From: Thermohalobaculum sp039822785
GTDB lineage: Bacteria > Pseudomonadota > Alphaproteobacteria > Rhodobacterales > Rhodobacteraceae
Length of the DNA: 64,000 nucleotides
Direction of reading: 5' to 3'
NCBI GenBank assembly: GCA_039822785.1
Contig: JBCBMO010000002.1
Span: 310,001 to 374,000 of the forward strand
The notes under the pieces were generated by a model that was given only the letters and a program-made list of their open reading frames with translations, had not been told where the DNA came from and made no database searches. This document shows, piece after piece, positions 19,290-27,377 of this stretch. Numbering within the stretch: the stretch's first letter is position 1; the number at the start of each line of letters is the position of its first letter. The position numbers were made by a program, and so were the translations under genes.

Positions 19290-19714
19290 CACTTCACCTC
19301 GATGCCCATGGACTTGGCCGACCCGACAATGATCTGCATGGCAGCCTCGATCGAATTGGCGTTCAGGTCCTTCATCTTCATCTCGGCGATCTCGCGCACC
19401 TGCTTGGTGCTCACGCTGCCCACCGTCTCGCGGCCTGCGAGCTTGGCGCCCGACTTGAGCTTGGCGGCCTTCTTCAACAGGAAGCTCGCCGGCGGGGTCT
19501 TGATCTCGAAGGTGAACGACTTGTCGGCGTAGTAGGTGATGATCGTCGGGCACGGGGCGCCCGGCTCGAAGTCCTGCGTCTTGGCGTTGAACTCCTTGCA
19601 GAAGCCCATGATGTTGATGCCGCGCTGACCCAGGGCCGGGCCGATCGGGGGCGAGGGGTTCGCCTTGCCGGCCGGGACCTGCAGTTTCAGCGAGCCGACG
19701 ACTTTCTTGGCCAT
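19289..19714 (-). CDS. rplK: 50S ribosomal protein L11
   Basis: L11 with its rRNA segment forms the GTPase-associated centre and the thiostrepton site. It is 141 residues long, as usual. The N-terminal LQVPAGKANPSPPIGPALGQRGINIMGFCKEFNA is nearly invariant; the rRNA-binding C-domain includes SVSTKQVREIAEMKMKDLNAN. The gene begins the rplKAJL string and lies 162 bases from nusG, with a tandem hairpin repeat in that gap. Confidence 0.98.
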   Translation of the reverse strand: MAKKVVGSLKLQVPAGKANPSPPIGPALGQRGINIMGFCKEFNAKTQDFEPGAPCPTIITYYADKSFTFEIKTPPASFLLKKAAKLKSGAKLAGRETVGSVSTKQVREIAEMKMKDLNANSIEAAMQIIVGSAKSMGIEVK

Positions 19715-19813
19715 CTCTCGTCTCTCTCCACTCTCCAGACCGGGGCGCGCCCGCGGTCATGCACGAAAGGGTGGTTCGGTTCGGACAGCGCGCCGCCCTC
19801 GCCTCCCACCGCC

Positions 19814-19865
19814 GGGCCGCCAGGACGGCCCGAACTGAATCAGGGCCGCCAGGACGGCCCGAACT
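19814..19865. repeat. Tandem 29-base repeat with hairpins between nusG and rplK
   Basis: A 23-base unit occurs at 19814-19836 and again at 19843-19865 (29-base period). Each unit contains the perfect inverted repeat GGGCCG/CGGCCC around the loop CCAGGA. The pair lies just downstream of the nusG stop on the transcribed strand, so it would form two successive small hairpins in the nusG-rplK message. Confidence 0.8.
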
Positions 19866-19876
19866 ACTCAGCCTCG

Positions 19877-20410
19877 TCAGGTCGATTTGGAAACCTGCGA
19901 GTATTCCAATTCCACCGGCGTCGCGCGGCCGAAGATCGACACGGTCACCTTCAGGCGCGCGTTCTCCTCGTCCACGTCCTCGACTAGGCCGGTGAAGCTC
20001 TCGAACGGCCCGTCGGTGACGTTGACCGTCTCGCCCACCTCGAAGGTGATGGACGGCCGCGGCCGCTCCAGCCCCTCCTCGACCTGGTTGAGGATCCGCA
20101 TCACCTCGCTCTCGCGCAGCGGCGTCGGTCGGCCCTGGGGGCCCAGGAACCCGGTGACGCGCTGCGTGTTCTTGATGAGGTGATAGGCCTCGTCCGTCAT
20201 CTCCATCTTCACCAGGACATAGCCCGGCATGAAACGACGCTCGACATTGACCTTCTGGCCGCGGCGCACCTCCACGACCTCCTCGGTCGGGACCATGACC
20301 TCCAGGATCTCCTCCTGCAGGTTGTGCTGCTCCGCGCCCTCGCGGATCGCCTCCGCCACCTTCTTCTCAAAGTTCGAGAGAACGTGGACCGAATACCAGC
20401 GGGCCGTCAT
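19877..20410 (-). CDS. nusG: Transcription termination/antitermination protein NusG
   Basis: NusG binds RNA polymerase and couples it to Rho or, through S10, to the ribosome. The start MTARWYSVHVLSNFEKKV (20410) matches the family. Ten extra residues from an upstream in-frame start (20440) do not. The 177-residue product has the NGN domain with ERRFMPGYVLVKMEMTDEAYHLI and the C-terminal KOW domain GETVNVTDGPFESFTGLVEDVD. It follows secE after 224 bases. Confidence 0.97.
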   Translation of the reverse strand: MTARWYSVHVLSNFEKKVAEAIREGAEQHNLQEEILEVMVPTEEVVEVRRGQKVNVERRFMPGYVLVKMEMTDEAYHLIKNTQRVTGFLGPQGRPTPLRESEVMRILNQVEEGLERPRPSITFEVGETVNVTDGPFESFTGLVEDVDEENARLKVTVSIFGRATPVELEYSQVSKST

Positions 20411-20476
20411 GACGTCGTCGTACCCCTTCGCGCAGGCCAATGCCGCGCCGTCGCCAAATCCCTGCGGCGCCTCGTC

Positions 20477-20527
20477 AAAAAAACGCAGCGGGCCCCGATG
20501 TGATGATGACCATCATGATCCCGGGGC
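20477..20527 (-). terminator. Possible terminator or attenuator between secE and nusG
   Basis: On the minus strand an imperfect hairpin (outer arms GCCCCG/CGGGGC, inner arms ATGATG/CATCAT) at 20527-20492 is followed after 8 bases by seven T residues (20483-20477). The distance from stem to T run is long for a classic terminator, so partial termination or attenuation is only a possibility. Confidence 0.35.
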
Positions 20528-20634
20528 GAATCGCGCGTCGATCGAAGTGCCAAGATGGGAGCGCATAGCGGGCCAAGCCCTTTCCCGCAAGGGGCGATGC
20601 GCAATTTCGCCGCCCATGGGAGGGATGGTCAAGA

Positions 20635-20820
20635 TCAGAGGCTAAGCAGGATCTCAACCATCACCGACAGGATCTGGTCGATCGCGAAGAAGAAGATCGC
20701 CACCAACGTCGCCATGATGAAGACCATCACGGTGGTGATCCCGGCTTCGCGCCGGTTCGGCCAAACGACCTTGCTGCCCTCGGCGCGCACCTCGGCGACG
20801 AATTCGGCAGGGTTCTTCAT
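20635..20820 (-). CDS. secE: Protein translocase subunit SecE
   Basis: SecE is the small clamp subunit of the SecYEG channel. The 61-residue product is the short single-span form. An amphipathic N-terminal helix ends in KVVWPNRREA, the conserved SecE motif, and one membrane helix spans about residues 29-50 (TTVMVFIMATLVAIFFFAID). A strong GGGAGG ribosome site precedes the ATG. The order tRNA-Trp, secE, nusG is standard. Confidence 0.96.
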   Translation of the reverse strand: MKNPAEFVAEVRAEGSKVVWPNRREAGITTVMVFIMATLVAIFFFAIDQILSVMVEILLSL

Positions 20821-20845
20821 GGCGTCCTCCCGGCTTCTGTGGGTC

Positions 20846-20921
20846 TGGCAGGGGCGGAGGGGCTCGAACCCCCGACCCTCGGTTTTGGAGACCGATGCTC
20901 TACCAACTGAGCTACACCCCT
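20846..20921 (-). tRNA. trnW: tRNA-Trp (anticodon CCA)
   Basis: The minus strand folds as a complete cloverleaf of 76 nt: acceptor AGGGGTG pairs with CGCCCCT, the D-arm reads GCTCAGTTGGTAGAGC, the anticodon loop is CTCCAAA with anticodon CCA, the T-loop contains GGTTCGAGC, and the CCA end is encoded. It lies 25 bases before secE, the usual context. Confidence 0.97.
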
Positions 20922-21078
20922 AGACCTGCGCGCGGCTTACGGCGAATTCAATACCTGCGCAATCCCCAGCGCTCCGCCAATCGGCCAAGCCGGGCGGCCC
21001 TGCCATGCGGCCGGCGCGCCACCTTGCCAATCCCGCGCGGCGCCACACCGTGGCGCCGGCAGGCCACAGGATCGGGAC

Positions 21079-22053
21079 ATGGCGCCAGAGCAGACCATAG
21101 AGCAGACCATCGGTATCGTCGGCGCCGGCGTCGCGGGGCTCACCTGTGCGGCCGCGCTGTCCGCCGCCGAGCAGAACCTGCGCCTCTTCGAGAAATCCAA
21201 CGGCCTCGGCGGGCGGCTCGCCACCAGGCGCAGCGCGGCGGGTGGCTTCGACCACGGCGCCCCGGGGTTCTCCGCCGGCACGCGGGGCTTTCGCACGGGC
21301 GCCGAGCATGCCGTCGCCGCTGGGTCAGCCGCCGTCTGGCCCGGGGGTGAGAGGGTGCTGCTGAGCGGTGCCCCCGGCCCGGTCTTCGTCGGCCTGCCGG
21401 GCGCGAGCGGGTTCGCCCGCCACCTGTTCGCCCCACCGCTCTCCCCCGCACAGGTTAACCATGGCGCCGCGGTCGACGCCATCGCGCGGCGGGATGGCGG
21501 CTGGCACCTCTCCCTGAGCGACAGGCGCACTGTGGTCGAGACCCTCGTCCTGGCGATACCGGCGCCCCAGGCGGCGGTCCTATTGGCAGGTGTCCACCCC
21601 TTCGCGGCCGCGCTTGGGGCAGTCGAGTTCGCCCCCCGGCTGACCGCGATGATCGCCGCCGACGACGGGACAATCGCGGACGACGCGCCCGAGGGATGCA
21701 CGATCGTCGACAAGGTCATCCGCCAGGATGCTCTGCCAGGCCGGGACGGTGCCGCCCGCTGGGTTATCCACGCGACCGCGCCCTGGTCGGCGGCCCATAT
21801 CGAGCGCGACAAGCCCCAGATCGCCGATGACCTGGTGGCCGCCCTCACCGGCAGCACCGGCGCGCTGCCAGGCGAGCACTATCGGGCCGGCCATCGCTGG
21901 CGCTACGCTCTCACCGCGAGCCCGCTGGGCGCGCCGTGCCTGTGGGATGCCGAAGCGCGCCTCGCGCTCTGTGGCGATTGGTGCCTGGGCGATACGGTGG
22001 AGGACGCTTGGCACGCGGGCCGCGCCGCGGCCGAGGCCATTATTCGCGGTTAG
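21079..22053 (+). CDS. FAD-dependent oxidoreductase, renalase/amine-oxidase-like
   Basis: The 324-residue protein starts with a dinucleotide-binding fold: TIGIVGAGVAGLTCAAALSAA (about 10-30), an acidic residue after strand 2 (LFEKSNGLGGRLATRR), typical of NAD(P)-binding amine-oxidase-like flavoproteins of the renalase group. The C-terminal ALCGDWCLGDTVEDAWHAGRAAAEAI is the second flavin-contacting motif. No signal peptide is seen. Substrate unknown. It is transcribed away from tRNA-Trp and stands alone. Confidence 0.8.
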   Translation: MAPEQTIEQTIGIVGAGVAGLTCAAALSAAEQNLRLFEKSNGLGGRLATRRSAAGGFDHGAPGFSAGTRGFRTGAEHAVAAGSAAVWPGGERVLLSGAPGPVFVGLPGASGFARHLFAPPLSPAQVNHGAAVDAIARRDGGWHLSLSDRRTVVETLVLAIPAPQAAVLLAGVHPFAAALGAVEFAPRLTAMIAADDGTIADDAPEGCTIVDKVIRQDALPGRDGAARWVIHATAPWSAAHIERDKPQIADDLVAALTGSTGALPGEHYRAGHRWRYALTASPLGAPCLWDAEARLALCGDWCLGDTVEDAWHAGRAAAEAIIRG

Positions 22054-22069
22054 GCCGCGCGGGCCTCGG

Positions 22070-22453
22070 TCAGGCTGCCCGGCGGCGCTGGCGCTCCCAC
22101 TCGTCGAGCAGGCGCCGTGCCGCGATGATCCGCCCGGCCTGGCGCGCCAGCACCGCAGGCGCCATACGCGCCGTCGCCGCCGCGGCCATCCCCTCGAGCG
22201 CCAGACGCACGCCTTTGCTGCGTGCCGCACCCGGCGAGACCTCTCCCCGGCGCGCGTCGGCATAGGTCACCGCCCCCTCCAGCGCGAGCGTGGCAGCGAG
22301 GAGCCCCAGGCGCATCGGCGGGGGTGCCACCATGGTGAGGAGCTGCGCGAGGTCGCGCCCCTGGCCTAGCCGGTCGCGATTGACCTCGATCCAGGCCGCC
22401 GCCTGCGCCTGCGCGCGCCGCGCCCGGCTGCGCTTATCCTCCAGCCGCTGCAT
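22070..22453 (-). CDS. Conserved-looking hypothetical protein, basic and helical
   Basis: A 127-residue product from MQRLEDKRSRARRAQAQAAA. Longer in-frame starts up to 22621 would read through the promoter region of the next gene and look non-coding. It is Arg/Ala-rich and predicted helical, with a mildly hydrophobic middle (MRLGLLAATLALEGAV, about residues 47-62). I do not recognise the family. It converges with the oxidoreductase to its left (16-base gap) and diverges from the dehydrogenase gene at 22566. Confidence 0.55.
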   Translation of the reverse strand: MQRLEDKRSRARRAQAQAAAWIEVNRDRLGQGRDLAQLLTMVAPPPMRLGLLAATLALEGAVTYADARRGEVSPGAARSKGVRLALEGMAAAATARMAPAVLARQAGRIIAARRLLDEWERQRRRAA

Positions 22454-22565
22454 TGGGGCTCCTCCTGCTGCTGCTGACGGCAAAGATAGGGGCAATGGCG
22501 GCCCGATGCACGGATTTGGGCTTGGGTCGCTTGATTGATCCGCCGCCGCATGCCTCCCTCGCAGC

Positions 22566-23579
22566 ATGACCGAGATCCCTGACCCGCTGTCTCCCGAGGC
22601 ACTCGCCGGGCTCGTCGCCACGGCGCTGGTACGACATGGCGCGGGCGACGCGCAGGCGGCGGCGGTCGGACGGACGGTTGCGGCGGCGGAGCGGGATGGC
22701 GCCGAGAGCCACGGGCTGTTCCGCCTGCCGGGCTATGTGGCCTCGCTGCGAAGCGGCAAGGTCGACGGCGCGGCGGACCCGGAGCTTACGTCCCCGGCAC
22801 CGGCGGTACTGGCGGTAGATGCCCGCCTCGGCTTTGCCCCGCTGGCGCTGGAGCTCGGGATCCCGGCGCTGGTCGAGCGGGCACGAGAGACGGGCATTGC
22901 CGCGCTTGCAGTGCGCAACTGCTTCCACTTCGCCGCGCTCTGGCCAGAGGTGGAGGCGATCGCCGAGCGCGGTCTCGTGGGCCTCGCCATGACCGCGGCG
23001 ACCCCCATGGTCGCCCCGGCGGGTGGCGCGAAACCCTTCTTTGGCACCAATCCGCTGGCCTTCGCCTTTCCGCGCGCAGACGGCAGCGTGATGGCCTTCG
23101 ATCAGGCCTCCGCCGCCATGGCGCGCGGCGATATCATGATCGCGGCGCGCGACGGCGCGGCGGTCCCCGAGGGGGTGGGGATCGATCCTCAGGGCCACCC
23201 GACGATGGATCCCGCGGCGATCCTGGCCGGCGCGCAACTGCCGTTCGGCGGCTACAAGGGGGCATCGATTGCGCTGATGATCGAGCTGCTGGCCGGCGCG
23301 GTCGCGGGGGATCTCTTCAGCATCGAGGCCGGCGCGGCCGACAACGGCGATGGCGGCCCGCCGCGGGGCGGCGAGTTGGTGATCGCGCTCGACCCGGATC
23401 GTTTCGGGCACGGCACCGCCTGGCGCGCGCGGAGCGAGGCCTTTCTGGAGCAGCTTCTCGCGATCGAGGGCACGCGTCTGCCCGGCAGCCGCCGCCACGT
23501 GCGTCGGGCGCAGGCCCTGACGCAGGGCATCACCCTGTCGCCCGTCAACAGGGCCGCGCTCACCGATCTGCTCGCGTAG
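22566..23579 (+). CDS. Malate/L-lactate/ureidoglycolate dehydrogenase-family oxidoreductase
   Basis: The 337-residue protein belongs to the Ldh_2 (YbiC/YiaK/DpkA-type) NAD(P)H-dependent reductases, which act on 2-keto acids or cyclic imino acids. Visible hallmarks are AERDGAESHGLFRLPGYVASL, with the catalytic His at about 46, VRNCFHFAALWPEVEAIAERGLVGLAMT, the cofactor-binding GAKPFFGTNPLAFAFP and the C-terminal PFGGYKGASIALMIELLAG. Subfamily substrate cannot be settled by eye. It converges on the TAL gene with a 26-base gap. Confidence 0.85.
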   Translation: MTEIPDPLSPEALAGLVATALVRHGAGDAQAAAVGRTVAAAERDGAESHGLFRLPGYVASLRSGKVDGAADPELTSPAPAVLAVDARLGFAPLALELGIPALVERARETGIAALAVRNCFHFAALWPEVEAIAERGLVGLAMTAATPMVAPAGGAKPFFGTNPLAFAFPRADGSVMAFDQASAAMARGDIMIAARDGAAVPEGVGIDPQGHPTMDPAAILAGAQLPFGGYKGASIALMIELLAGAVAGDLFSIEAGAADNGDGGPPRGGELVIALDPDRFGHGTAWRARSEAFLEQLLAIEGTRLPGSRRHVRRAQALTQGITLSPVNRAALTDLLA

Positions 23580-23605
23580 CCCCGCTCGCAGCCTGGGCGC
23601 CCTGT

Positions 23606-25345
23606 TCACACCGGTCGGATCGGGCTGTCGGCGGCCATCACCGGGACCACCGCGGCGTTGGCGAGGGCCGGGGGATCGCTCGCGAGGAGATGGTCGGCCA
23701 GCGCCTCGATCTCCTCGGCCAAGGGGCGGTCGGCCAGGAGGGGTGGGCTCAGCCGTCGAACTGCTGCCTGGAGCGCACCGCTCTCGGGGGCGAAGCCGTC
23801 CTCCCCGACGATGTCGATGCCCTGCGCGACGGCGAGGGCGAGGATCGCCAGGATCCGGCTGGCATCGGTGATCTGCGCCGCGCCGTTCCGGGCCGCGATG
23901 GTGCCCATGCTCACCACATCCTGGTTCGCCCCATTGGTGGAGATCGACTGGATCGAGGCCGGGACGGACCGGGTTCGCATCTCCGCCAAAAGCGCGGTCG
24001 CCGTGACCTGCGCGCCCATCAGCCCACTCTCCGCGCCCGCGATGCCGCGGCACAGAAAGGGCGGCAGCCCCCCGTTCAGCCGCTCATCGGTCAAGCGGGC
24101 CACCTGACGCTCCGCCAGGCCGGCCATGGTCACCACCGCGGTCGAGAGCGCATCGGAGGCCGCGGCGACGTGCTGGCCCATGAAGTTGCCGCCATGCACG
24201 GCATGGGGCGCGGTTTCCGCGGGAAAGATCGGGTTGTCGCTGACACCGTTCAGTTCGCGCTCGACCAGGTCGTCGTGGAAGCGCAGCGTATCGGCCACGG
24301 CGCCCAGCACTTGGGGGACGCAGCGCAGGGTATAGGCATCCTGCAGCGGCTCGGGCGGCGCCTCCGGCTGCTGGGCACCCTCCTGCGGCATGGCGGTGTC
24401 GCGCAGCCGCGCGCTGCGCGCCGCGAGCACGGCAAGGGTGTCCGTCACCGCGATCTGACCGGGGTGCGGCCGGGCCCGGGCGAGGGCGGGGTGAAGCGCT
24501 TCCCGCCTGCCACCGAGGATCTCCGAGAAGGCGAAGGACAGCCGCACCTGCCACGCCAGGAGCCGCGCCGCCCTGATGGCGTTGAGCGCGGCAATCCCGG
24601 TCATCGCCGCCGTCCCATTGACCAGCGCAAGGCCATCGCGTGACGTCATCGCGAGGGGCCCGCTGCGCATCTGTGCAAAGGCCTCGGCATCGCCGAGCAG
24701 GGCGCCGTCACGGTCGATAAACCGCCCCTCCCCCATCAGCGCCAAGGCGACATGCGCAAGCGGGGTCAGATCGCCACTCGCCCCGACCGTCCCCTTGGAC
24801 GGCACCGCCGGCGCAACAGGCGCGTTCAGCAGCGCAACGAGACGGCCGATCAGCCCCTCCGACGCGCCGGAGTAGCCACGGGCGAGGGCACTCAACCGCG
24901 CCACGACGACCGCACGCGCCGTAACCCAGTCGAGCGCCGGTCCGACGCCCGTCGCAAGGTGGTAGACGAGCCCCGTCTGCAAAGCGCTCGATCGCGCAGC
25001 ATCACTGCTCTCGCGCGGCTCGGCATCAATGCGAACCGCGCGCCCCGCCAGCGGACCGAACCCCGTGGAGACGCCGTATATCGGCCTGCCGCTTTCCACC
25101 GCCGCGTCGAGACGCCATCGGGCCGCGTCCATCCGATCTCGCACCGCGGCGGAGAGAGCAACGCTGCGCTCCCCCATCGCGATGGCCACCGCCTGGGCCA
25201 GGGTCAGCCCCTCACAATCGATGACGATGGTCGACTGGAGTCTTCCCTCAGCCAAGCGCGGCACGGCGTTGGCTACCTGCAGCGTTCCGTTCAGGGTTGG
25301 CTCCTCTCGGGGCCTGCGCTTCGCCTTCCGCGACGCCGCGCTCAT
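23606..25345 (-). CDS. tal: Tyrosine ammonia-lyase (p-coumarate synthesis for PYP)
   Basis: An aromatic amino acid lyase of 579 residues that should convert L-tyrosine to p-coumarate, the PYP chromophore. The self-forming MIO cofactor comes from Ala189-Ser190-Gly191 in GTVGASGDLTPLAH. The catalytic Tyr is at 90 (IYGVSTGFGPLA). The selectivity pair in LVYHLATG is His129-Leu130, matching the His-Leu pair of Rhodobacter TAL; histidine lyases have Ser-His and phenylalanine lyases Phe-Leu. Compared with Rhodobacter TAL there is an N-terminal extension of about 30 residues and a roughly 10-residue insertion after Tyr90. The ATG (25345) overlaps the stop of the EAL gene by 4 bases, so the two are translationally coupled. 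Confidence 0.92.
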   Translation of the reverse strand: MSAASRKAKRRPREEPTLNGTLQVANAVPRLAEGRLQSTIVIDCEGLTLAQAVAIAMGERSVALSAAVRDRMDAARWRLDAAVESGRPIYGVSTGFGPLAGRAVRIDAEPRESSDAARSSALQTGLVYHLATGVGPALDWVTARAVVVARLSALARGYSGASEGLIGRLVALLNAPVAPAVPSKGTVGASGDLTPLAHVALALMGEGRFIDRDGALLGDAEAFAQMRSGPLAMTSRDGLALVNGTAAMTGIAALNAIRAARLLAWQVRLSFAFSEILGGRREALHPALARARPHPGQIAVTDTLAVLAARSARLRDTAMPQEGAQQPEAPPEPLQDAYTLRCVPQVLGAVADTLRFHDDLVERELNGVSDNPIFPAETAPHAVHGGNFMGQHVAAASDALSTAVVTMAGLAERQVARLTDERLNGGLPPFLCRGIAGAESGLMGAQVTATALLAEMRTRSVPASIQSISTNGANQDVVSMGTIAARNGAAQITDASRILAILALAVAQGIDIVGEDGFAPESGALQAAVRRLSPPLLADRPLAEEIEALADHLLASDPPALANAAVVPVMAADSPIRPV

Positions 25346-27144
25346 GCGGACCGGGCCTGGGGCGTCGTCGCCGCCTGACGCTCGAGCCAAGCGGTGGTCT
25401 CTTCGAAGGGCATGGGCCGCGCGATCCCGAACCCCTGCGCATAGTCGCACCCGAGGCTGTGAAGCACCGCCATCTGGCTCTCGGTCTCCGTCCCCTCCGC
25501 CAGGGTCGCAAGGCCCAGGTTGCGCGACAGCGCCAGCGTCGCTTCGACCACCAGCCGGTTCGCGGTGTTGTTCTCGATGTCGCGCACCAGCGAGCGGTCG
25601 AGTTTCACGGCGTCCGCGTTCAAGGTGATCAGGTGGGAGATCGATGCCTGTCCGGTCCCGAAATCGTCAATCTCCAGGTAGAAGCCGAGCGTCTGCAAGG
25701 TCTGCAGCGTCTGGCGGGCGGCATCGTCCGCATCGCCAAACAGGACGTTCTCCAGGATCTCAATCGCCACGTCGCGGGTGCTGAGACCGTTTCGGTCGAG
25801 TTCGACCATCAGCTTTTCGACATAGGCGGGGTCGCGCAGCGATTCGCCGGTGCAGTTCAGCGAGATCCGCGCGCCGGCGTGCCCGTTCGCGTGCCATTCC
25901 GCCAAGCAGCGCATGGCCTTGCGCATCACGACATCGTCGATCTGAGGCAGGAGCCCGGTCTCCTCCGCGATCTCCAGGAACAGCCCTGGCGGCACGAGGC
26001 CCTGCTCCGGGTGGCGCCACCGGACGAGCACTTCGAAGCCCACCACCTGGCGGTCGGAAAGGCGCACTTGAGGTTGGAAGAAGGGCTCGATCTCGTCGCG
26101 TGCGAGGGCGGTGAACAGCTCGCTGTAGGTTCGGCTGCGGGCCTCCAACGCCGCCCTCATTTCGGGCTCGTAGAGACGGACCTGGCCGGCGCGCCGCGGC
26201 AGATCGCGAAAGCCCATGGCGATCCGGGCGTTGTTTAGCAGTTGGTCCGGGGTCCCGCTGCCAGGGTTCATCAGAGCCACTGATATCAGACCGCTGGCAC
26301 GGCACTCACCCAGTTCGGTCGACACCTCGACGCTGAGCCGATCCACCAGCGCCTCTGCCTGGATAATCAGGTTCTTCGTGGAACCGATCTGATCGAAGAC
26401 GATGGCGAACTCATGCTCCTTGGTGCGCGCCAGAAACGGCGGGTCACCCTCCCCCTGCGCCAGAGCATCCGACAGCTCAAAGACCAGTTCCTGAATGACC
26501 ACGTTGCCGACATCGGTCCCGTAGAGATCGACGATCTGGCCGAACTCGATCACATCGACCAGCAGGAGGCCGACAGGCTGCTCGCCCGCCTCCTCACCGC
26601 GAAGGGCGCGCAGCAGCACCTCCATGAGCTTGCGCTCGTTCGGCAGGCCCGTCTCCACATCGGCGTTCAGGCGCTGTTCGATCGCCGCGCGCGCGCGCTC
26701 CGCCTTGCGCAGCTGCTGCATCAGCGTGCTCACGTCGAACAGGGCCAGGACCTGCAGCCCACCGGCGGGATCGCCGCCCGGTATGGCCCGCACCACGCAG
26801 CGATACGCTTCGATCTGACCCTCGTCGCGCTCGAAACTCAGGATCTCGCCGTCGAGCGCCTCGGCCTCGGGAATGGATGGCCCGTCGTGTCTACCAAGAT
26901 GGCCAAGCGCAACGCCGAGATCGGCGCCGATCAAGTTGACGAGACTGACACCCGCGCGTCGCGCGAAGCCGGTGCTCGCCCAACGCACCTCCCCATCGCC
27001 GCCCAGGATCAGGCTGCAGTCGAGTGCCGCATCCGCCAAGGCGCCCACGAGGTCGCTATCCATCTGACGCAGCATGGCCGCGCCGGGCATGGCCGCGACA
27101 CCAAGGTCGGCCGCCCCGGCCTTGCGTGCTTGTTGTTTCGGCAT
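25342..27144 (-). CDS. PAS / degenerate GGDEF / EAL c-di-GMP phosphodiesterase
   Basis: A 600-residue signalling protein. The start at 27144 (MPKQQARKAG) has a strong GGGAGG site; the frame stays open to 27201. Residues about 31-141 look like a PAS sensor, 160-325 a GGDEF domain whose active site is degraded (TKEHEF at 241-246 replaces GGDEF), and 340-590 an EAL domain. EAL catalytic residues appear intact: Glu371 (EVL for EAL), Asn430, Glu462, Asp493-Asp494 (DDFGTG), Lys514, Glu550 and Gln570. It is therefore probably an active c-di-GMP phosphodiesterase with a non-catalytic, possibly GTP-sensing, GGDEF. No membrane span is seen. It shares an operon with TAL and diverges from the pyp/gvp genes. 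Confidence 0.88.
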   Translation of the reverse strand: MPKQQARKAGAADLGVAAMPGAAMLRQMDSDLVGALADAALDCSLILGGDGEVRWASTGFARRAGVSLVNLIGADLGVALGHLGRHDGPSIPEAEALDGEILSFERDEGQIEAYRCVVRAIPGGDPAGGLQVLALFDVSTLMQQLRKAERARAAIEQRLNADVETGLPNERKLMEVLLRALRGEEAGEQPVGLLLVDVIEFGQIVDLYGTDVGNVVIQELVFELSDALAQGEGDPPFLARTKEHEFAIVFDQIGSTKNLIIQAEALVDRLSVEVSTELGECRASGLISVALMNPGSGTPDQLLNNARIAMGFRDLPRRAGQVRLYEPEMRAALEARSRTYSELFTALARDEIEPFFQPQVRLSDRQVVGFEVLVRWRHPEQGLVPPGLFLEIAEETGLLPQIDDVVMRKAMRCLAEWHANGHAGARISLNCTGESLRDPAYVEKLMVELDRNGLSTRDVAIEILENVLFGDADDAARQTLQTLQTLGFYLEIDDFGTGQASISHLITLNADAVKLDRSLVRDIENNTANRLVVEATLALSRNLGLATLAEGTETESQMAVLHSLGCDYAQGFGIARPMPFEETTAWLERQAATTPQARSA

Positions 27145-27208
27145 CCGACCTCCCGCTGCGCAGCGCCGCGCAGCAGCGCGAACGTCTCGACGACTTCGCA
27201 TGGCCGCC

Positions 27209-27222
27209 TTGCGAATTCGCTA
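27209..27222. promoter_or_regulatory. Palindrome in the divergent EAL / pyp-gvp promoter region
   Basis: A perfect 10-base palindrome GCGAATTCGC (27211-27220) extends to 14 bases with one mismatch (outer T/A pair). It lies 65 bases upstream of the EAL start and about 160 upstream of the first rightward gene, the right place for an operator controlling both arms. No confident -10/-35 pair was recognised in the 233-base gap, so the regulator and promoters are unknown. Confidence 0.4.
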
Positions 27223-27377
27223 ACTTCAGCAAGCGCACAAAAGGCGGCGAAAAAAGCGACATTAACCAAGTTTGGGAACGCGATCTTCAAGGGCGCCGGA
27301 GAAAAGCGATGACGACGGACGGTCCGGGTCTGCCGGGCACAGCCGCGTAAGTTGCGCGCACATGAGGGAGATATCGC

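Noticed and set aside
23606..25345. Histidine ammonia-lyase (hutH) as the identity of the MIO lyase.
   Set aside because: The selectivity pair is His-Leu, not Ser-His, no hut genes are adjacent, and pyp and a p-coumarate-type ligase are close by.
25342..27144. Active diguanylate cyclase.
   Set aside because: The GGDEF signature is replaced by TKEHEF, lacking the glycines needed for GTP placement. The EAL half appears to be the active one.
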